A DNA stretch of 64,000 bases, from assembly GCA_900467185.1 (NCBI GenBank), contig UBPA01000004.1:62001-126000 (forward strand), read 5' to 3'. Source of the stretch: Hyphomicrobiales bacterium. Lineage in GTDB: Bacteria; Pseudomonadota; Alphaproteobacteria; Rhizobiales; Rhizobiaceae. The position numbers and the translations under genes were made by a program. Positions 59,347-64,000 of the stretch are shown here, piece after piece. Below the pieces are notes generated by a model. It was not told the origin of the DNA, searched no databases, and saw only the letters and a program-made list of their open reading frames with translations. Numbering within the stretch: the stretch's first letter is position 1; every line of letters begins with the position of its first letter.

Positions 59347-60912
59347 TCACTTCTTCTTCGGCAGGCCGGGAAGGCCCGGGAAGCCGCCACCGAGACCGGG
59401 CAGCTTGCCGCCGCCCATGCCGGGGAGACCGCCCATGCCGCCGGGCATGCCCTTGCCGAGGCCGGCGGCTTCCGCCTGCTTCTGCAACGCTTCCAGCTGC
59501 TTGGGGTCGAGGCTCGACAGGTCGGGCATACCGCCCATTCCCCCGGCCATGCCACCAAGGCCCATCTTGCCGGCAAGGCCGCCCATCATCTGCTTCATCA
59601 TGCCGCCGCCCTTCTTGCCGCCCATGGCCTTCATCATGTCGGCCATCTGGCGGTGCATCTTGAGCAGCTTGTTGATGTCGGCGGCATCCGTGCCGGAACC
59701 GCTCGCGATGCGCTTCTTGCGGGAATGCTTGAGGAGGTCGGGATTGGCGCGCTCGGCCTTGGTCATGGAGGAGATGATGGCCATCTGGCGCTTGAACATC
59801 CGGTCGTCGAGACCGGCCGCCGCCATCTTGTCCTTCATGCCGGACATGCCGGGCATCATGCCCATGATGCCGCCCATGCCGCCCATCTTCTGCATCTGGG
59901 AAAGCTGGTCGGCGAGATCGTTGAGGTCGAACTTGCCCGACTTCATCTTGGCGGCCATGGCCGCCGCCTTCTCGGCATCGATGTTCTCGGCGGCCTTCTC
60001 GACCAGCGAAACGATGTCGCCCATGCCGAGGATGCGGTCGGCGACGCGGCGCGGATGGAACTCGTCCAGCTCCGACATCTTCTCTCCGACGCCGATCAGC
60101 TTGATCGGCTTGCCGGTGACGGCCCGCATGGAGAGCGCCGCACCGCCACGGCCGTCGCCGTCCATGCGGGTCAGCACGAGGCCGGTGATGCCGACGCGTT
60201 CGTCGAAATTGCGCGCGAGATTGACGGCGTCCTGACCGGTCAGCGCATCGGCGACCAGCAGGATCTCATGCGGGTTCGAGCGCCGCTTGATCTCGGCCAT
60301 CTCGATCATCAGCGGCTCGTCGATATGCGTGCGGCCGGCGGTGTCGAGGATGACGACGTCATGGCCGCCGAGCTTTGCCGCCTGCACGGCGCGCGCGGCG
60401 ATATCGGTCGGCGACTGCCCGGCGATGACCGGCAGCGTGTCGATGCCCGCCTGGACGCCGAGCTGGCGCAGCTGCTCCTGGGCTGCCGGCCGGCGCGTGT
60501 CGAGCGAGGCCATCAGGACCTTCTTCTTGTCGCGCGTGTGCAGCCGGTGGGCGATCTTGCCCGAGGTCGTGGTCTTGCCCGAACCCTGGAGACCGACCAT
60601 CATGATGACGACCGGGGCGGGCGCGTTGAGATCGATGGAAACGCCGGTGGCGCCCAGCATCTCGACCAGCTCGTCATGGACGATCTTGACGACCATCTGC
60701 CCGGGCTTGATCGACTTCAGCACATTGGCGCCGACGGCCTTCTCGCGCACGCGCTCGGTGAACGATCGGACGACTTCCAGCGCAACGTCGGCTTCCAGCA
60801 GCGCACGGCGAACCTCGCGCAGGGCAGCCGACACATCGGCTTCCGACAGCGCACCGCGTCCCGTCAATCCGTTGAGGATCGAACCAAGGCGGTCCTGGAG
60901 GCTTTCAAACAT
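59347..60912 (-). CDS. ffh: Signal recognition particle protein Ffh
   Basis: A 521-residue SRP54 GTPase that binds signal sequences and 4.5S RNA and delivers ribosomes to FtsY. The NG domain has MMVGLQGSGKTTTSGKIAHRL (G1), DTRRPAAQEQL (G2), DTAGR (G3) and TGQDAVN; the M domain has the Met-rich GGIMGMMPGM and the RNA-binding SGSGT near 430. The C-terminal ~70 residues are unusually Gly/Met/Leu-rich, longer than the E. coli tail (453 aa). The start at 60912 (MFESLQDRLG) has GGAAGAG upstream; further codons to 61008 are discounted. Confidence 0.97.
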   Translation of the reverse strand: MFESLQDRLGSILNGLTGRGALSEADVSAALREVRRALLEADVALEVVRSFTERVREKAVGANVLKSIKPGQMVVKIVHDELVEMLGATGVSIDLNAPAPVVIMMVGLQGSGKTTTSGKIAHRLHTRDKKKVLMASLDTRRPAAQEQLRQLGVQAGIDTLPVIAGQSPTDIAARAVQAAKLGGHDVVILDTAGRTHIDEPLMIEMAEIKRRSNPHEILLVADALTGQDAVNLARNFDERVGITGLVLTRMDGDGRGGAALSMRAVTGKPIKLIGVGEKMSELDEFHPRRVADRILGMGDIVSLVEKAAENIDAEKAAAMAAKMKSGKFDLNDLADQLSQMQKMGGMGGIMGMMPGMSGMKDKMAAAGLDDRMFKRQMAIISSMTKAERANPDLLKHSRKKRIASGSGTDAADINKLLKMHRQMADMMKAMGGKKGGGMMKQMMGGLAGKMGLGGMAGGMGGMPDLSSLDPKQLEALQKQAEAAGLGKGMPGGMGGLPGMGGGKLPGLGGGFPGLPGLPKKK

Positions 60913-61270
60913 CGGCTCTTCCTTTTCGTTTACGAGCATGTGCCGCAAACGTGGGTTCCGGGTCGTTTTCAAACAAGACGCAAAGCCGAACGGCACCCGA
61001 GGGCGCATCGCGCTGTCGGGTGTTGACCTCCGGGAACGTTTATACCTTGAAAGGGTCCCGGTCGGCGGCTCGGAGTCGTGTCTCGTCGCAGATGGAGCGC
61101 GGTAAACAGCAAACGGCCCGGAAAGTCAAGGCTTGCCGGCATCGCAAGGCCGCAGACCTGTCGATCCACATCGGCACGGTGTCGCTTTCCTATGGCGCGG
61201 GCACGAAAAAGCCGCCATCATCCGGGCATCTGCTGCCGTCGGAAACGACCGCGCGTTCACGGGGATCGGA

Positions 61271-62359
61271 ATGAAACGCCGTACATTCTTCAAATGGTCT
61301 CTGGCCGGCGCCATCGCCGCCGTGTCGGGCGGTGTCACCGCAAGGAGCAGCATGGCCGCCAATCGCTACTATAACGGTCCCGTCAGTGATCATTTCGACG
61401 GCACCCGCTTCTTTAATCCCGGCGGCATCGAGCCGAACGGCTTTCGCGATCTCCTGCGCTGGCAGTTCAACGGCCAGAAGGCGACATGGCCGACGATGCC
61501 TGATCCGCGCGCGACGGTGACCAGGCCGGACGCTTCGGTGACCGGGCAGAACCTGCGCGTCACCATGGTCGGTCATGCCTCCATGCTGATCCAGGTGGCC
61601 GGCCTCAACATCCTCACCGATCCGGTCTGGTCGGAGCGCGCGAGCCCCTTTTCCTTCGCCGGTCCGCGTCGCGTCTCGCCGCCCGGCATCCGCCTCGAGG
61701 ATCTTCCCCGCATCGATGTCGTGCTGGTGAGCCACAATCATTACGACCATCTCGACCAGCCGACGATCGCGCGCCTTGAGGCCACCCACAGGCCGACCTT
61801 CGTCACGCCGCTCGGCAACGACGTCTTCATTCGCAAGGTGGCGCCAGACGCTCGGATCGCGCTTCTGGACTGGGGCAACGCGCTCGATGTCGCGGCGGGC
61901 GTCTCGATCCACTGCGAGCCGGCGCATCACTGGTCGGCGCGCGGGGTCGGCGACCGGCGAAAGGCGCTCTGGGCCGCCTTCGTCATCGCGACGCCGGCCG
62001 GCCGGATCTACCATATCGGCGACACCGGCTTTCACGACGGCATCAACTATCGCGCCGCGGCCAAGACCTATGGCAGCTTCCGCCTCGCCATCCTGCCGAT
62101 CGGAGCCTACGAGCCGCGCTGGTTCATGAAGGGCCAGCACCAGAACCCGGACGAGGCCATTCAGGGCATGCTTCTCGCGAACGCCGCCTTCGTCGTCGGC
62201 CATCACTTCGCGACCATCCAGCTGACCGACGAGGCCATGGATGCGCCGGAACGGGCGCTGGCCGAGGCCCTCGCAAGACACGATGTCGATCCTGCCCGCG
62301 TTCGCCCGCTCCACGCCGGCGAGGTCTTCGACGTGCCCCCGGAAAGGAACCCCGCATGA
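61271..62359 (+). CDS. Tat-exported metallo-beta-lactamase-fold hydrolase (NAPE-PLD/UlaG-like)
   Basis: A 362-residue protein. The N-terminus MKRRTFFKWSLAGAIAAVSGG is a twin-arginine signal, so a folded, metal-loaded periplasmic enzyme is predicted. The MBL domain begins at LRVTMVGHASMLIQVAGLNILTDPVWSERASPFSFAGPRRVSPP and has the metal motif SHNHYDHLD (HxHxDH), then HHWSARG, HIGDTGFHDG and GHHFATIQLTDEA. The layout is that of NAPE-hydrolysing phospholipase D and UlaG-type lactonases. It overlaps the next gene by four bases, giving coupled translation; no lipid substrate is proven. Confidence 0.9.
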   Translation: MKRRTFFKWSLAGAIAAVSGGVTARSSMAANRYYNGPVSDHFDGTRFFNPGGIEPNGFRDLLRWQFNGQKATWPTMPDPRATVTRPDASVTGQNLRVTMVGHASMLIQVAGLNILTDPVWSERASPFSFAGPRRVSPPGIRLEDLPRIDVVLVSHNHYDHLDQPTIARLEATHRPTFVTPLGNDVFIRKVAPDARIALLDWGNALDVAAGVSIHCEPAHHWSARGVGDRRKALWAAFVIATPAGRIYHIGDTGFHDGINYRAAAKTYGSFRLAILPIGAYEPRWFMKGQHQNPDEAIQGMLLANAAFVVGHHFATIQLTDEAMDAPERALAEALARHDVDPARVRPLHAGEVFDVPPERNPA

Positions 62360-63315
62360 CCGCCGGCACCTTTCACCAGCCGGTGGATGCCGCCGAGGTT
62401 CCCCGCTTTGCCGGTCACTCGACCTTCATGCGGCTGCCCGCCGTTTCCGACGCGACCGGCCTCGACATCGCGCTCGTCGGCATTCCCTGGGATGGCGGCA
62501 CGACCAACCGCGCCGGCGCCCGCCACGGGCCGCGCGAGGTCCGCAACCAGTCGAGCCTGATGCGGCGCGTCCATCATGTCACGCTGACCGAACCCTTCAG
62601 CCTCGCCAATATCGCCGATGTCGGCGACATCAGCGTCAATCCGATCGACCTTCTCGACGGGTTGAAGCGGATCGAGACCGGCATGCGCGCCATCGTGGAT
62701 GCCGGCGCCATCCCGCTGTCGGTCGGCGGCGATCATCTGACGACGCTGCCGGTCATGCGCGCGGTGGCGGCAGGCGGCTCGGTCGGCATGATCCATTTCG
62801 ATGCCCATTCCGACACCAACGACACCTATTTCGGCGGCAACCCCTATACCCACGGCACGCCATTCCGCCGCGCGATCGAGGAAGGGCTGCTCGATCCGAA
62901 CCGCACGGTGCAGATCGGCATTCGCGGCTCGATCTACGCGACCGACGAGCACGACTGGGCCCGCGCGCAAGGCATCCGCGTGATCTATATGGAGGAGTTC
63001 CTCCAGCGCAGCGTGGGAGACGTGATGGCGGAAGCCCGCGCGATTGCCGGCGATGGGCCGACCTATGTGAGCTTTGACATCGACTGCATCGACCCCTCCA
63101 TGGCGCCCGGGACGGGAACGCCCGAGATCGGCGGCTTTTCGACGCGCGAGGCGCAGGCTCTGGTCCGGCAGCTCGGCGGCGTCCGCATCGTTGGCGCGGA
63201 TGTGGTGGAGGTCGCCCCGCCCTTCGACGTCGCGGGCATGACGGCACTTGCCGGTGCGACCATCCTGTTCGAGTTGCTCTGCGTGATCGCGGAGGGTGTC
63301 GCCGCGCGCCGCTGA
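62356..63315 (+). CDS. speB: Agmatinase/guanidinobutyrase-type ureohydrolase
   Basis: A 319-residue manganese enzyme of the arginase superfamily. Metal and active-site motifs are complete: [30 protein letters not shown] and [19 protein letters not shown]. In this family HGT...F and the N-terminal [18 protein letters not shown] point to the agmatinase-guanidinobutyrase-proclavaminate branch rather than arginase. It may release urea from agmatine, guanidinobutyrate or guanidinopropionate; the symbol is a family label. It is translationally coupled to the exported MBL hydrolase and lies 95 bp upstream of dapF. Confidence 0.85.
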   Translation: MTAGTFHQPVDAAEVPRFAGHSTFMRLPAVSDATGLDIALVGIPWDGGTTNRAGARHGPREVRNQSSLMRRVHHVTLTEPFSLANIADVGDISVNPIDLLDGLKRIETGMRAIVDAGAIPLSVGGDHLTTLPVMRAVAAGGSVGMIHFDAHSDTNDTYFGGNPYTHGTPFRRAIEEGLLDPNRTVQIGIRGSIYATDEHDWARAQGIRVIYMEEFLQRSVGDVMAEARAIAGDGPTYVSFDIDCIDPSMAPGTGTPEIGGFSTREAQALVRQLGGVRIVGADVVEVAPPFDVAGMTALAGATILFELLCVIAEGVAARR

Positions 63316-63410
63316 CGGCAAGCCGCATTGATCCCGGCCTCTGGTCATCCGGCGTATTTTCCGCCATATACGCCCTCTCGCAGGACCTTTGCGCAAGGGT
63401 ATGGACAGGC

Positions 63411-64000
63411 ATGGACACCACGGTCGAATTCGCAAGGATGAATGGGCTCGGCAATGCCATTCTGGTCGTGGACATGCGCGGCCGGAGCGATACCGTGACC
63501 CCGGCAGCCGCCATCGCGCTCAATGCCGATCCGCAGACGCGCTTCGACCAGATCATGGCGATCCATGATCCGAAGGCCTCGGGCACCGATGCCTGGATCG
63601 ACATCCTGAACTCCGACGGCACCAAGGCGCAGGCCTGCGGCAACGGCACGCGCTGCGTGGTGCAGGCGCTGGCGGCGGAAACCGGCCGCAAGACCTTCAC
63701 CTTTCACACGGTCGCCGGCGTCCTCAACGCCGAGGAACATGCCGACGGCACGATCTCGGTCGATATGGGCAAGCCGGTGTTCGACTGGAACCGCATTCCT
63801 CTGGCCGAAGACTTCCACGACACAAGCCGCATCGAGTTGCAGATCGGCCCGATCGACGATCCCGTGCTGCACTCGCCCTCCGTGATGTCGATGGGCAATC
63901 CGCATGCGGTCTTCTGGGTGGATCGCGACGTCATGTCCTACGATCTCGCGCGCTTCGGCCCGCTGCTCGAAAATCACCCGATGTTTCCCGAGCGCGCCAA
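63411..64000 (+). CDS. dapF: Diaminopimelate epimerase (3' end beyond window)
   Basis: The first 196 residues of DapF, which converts LL- to meso-diaminopimelate for lysine and peptidoglycan. Visible are [18 protein letters not shown], the N-terminal catalytic cysteine in [28 protein letters not shown] and [14 protein letters not shown]. The second cysteine (C-terminal GSGT-type motif) lies outside. The frame runs open to the window edge. ATG 63411 is chosen; another ATG at 63401 is out of frame. In rhizobia dapF is usually followed by a MiaB-like gene and ftsY. Confidence 0.95.
   Translation, partial: MDTTVEFARMNGLGNAILVVDMRGRSDTVTPAAAIALNADPQTRFDQIMAIHDPKASGTDAWIDILNSDGTKAQACGNGTRCVVQALAAETGRKTFTFHTVAGVLNAEEHADGTISVDMGKPVFDWNRIPLAEDFHDTSRIELQIGPIDDPVLHSPSVMSMGNPHAVFWVDRDVMSYDLARFGPLLENHPMFPERA

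Noticed and set aside
61133-61270. N-terminal extension of the MBL hydrolase
   Set aside because: The upstream codons do not resemble a protein, and a twin-arginine signal begins exactly at ATG 61271.

Overview
The window is a gene-dense, GC-rich (low-60s % by eye) stretch of housekeeping chromosome from an alphaproteobacterium, most likely a Rhizobiaceae-type Rhizobiales (Rhizobium/Shinella/Ensifer/Agrobacterium group). Supporting signs are an RpoH2-type sigma factor behind an EcfG-like promoter, full CtrA-type boxes, a SAM-II riboswitch before metA, a CenR-like regulator followed by a cyclic-nucleotide-binding protein, an alpha-type atpHAGDC operon, and the trmD-rimM-rpsP-chorismate mutase-ffh block. 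I see no prophage, insertion sequence, CRISPR array or rRNA. One tRNA gene, tRNA-Gly(GCC), is present.

Layout. 1-2.7 kb: MAPEG protein, LysE exporter and lpd. 2.7-6.5 kb: gabT-gabD for GABA catabolism, divergent from a regulator fusing MerR, XRE and cupin domains. 6.5-13.4 kb: an L,D-transpeptidase-like protein, cenR plus a cNMP-binding protein, xth, lolA, ftsK (with a CtrA box upstream) and a small membrane protein. 13.6-20.4 kb: glnK-amtB with a sigma-54-like promoter, tesB, a UbiH-type hydroxylase, a Trm112-like protein, a LON-domain protein, a CnoX-like thioredoxin and a ProXp-type deacylase. 20.7-25.2 kb: tRNA-Gly, galM, SAM-II riboswitch plus metA (Glu111, so probably acetyl-CoA dependent), and an Uup-type ABC-F protein. 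25.2-29.6 kb: a thiamine salvage island, with thiN divergent from TPP riboswitch-thiBPQ. 29.9-37.2 kb: M48 lipoprotein, rpoH2, GNAT, ppa, an Lrp regulator divergent from a saccharopine dehydrogenase-like enzyme, and manC. 37.4-42.5 kb: atpHAGDC. 42.7-48.7 kb: DUF4345 protein, priA, acyltransferase, xerC and a TraB/GumN protein. 48.8-55.1 kb: leuC, a CASTOR/POLLUX-like channel, an amino-acid ABC permease and binding protein, and a SnoaL-like secreted protein. 55.1-61 kb: rplS, GNAT, a TSUP permease, trmD-rimM, rpsP, chorismate mutase and ffh. 61.3-64 kb: a Tat-exported metallo-beta-lactamase-fold hydrolase translationally coupled to a ureohydrolase, then dapF cut by the window edge.

No single novel multi-gene system stands out. 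The items most worth follow-up are the MerR-XRE-cupin regulator of gabTD, the coupled exported metallohydrolase/ureohydrolase pair, the CASTOR/POLLUX-like channel, the two full CtrA boxes, the EcfG promoter of rpoH2, and the SAM-II/metA start geometry. Functional assignments rest on motif recognition in the translated sequence and on family knowledge; no database search was run.
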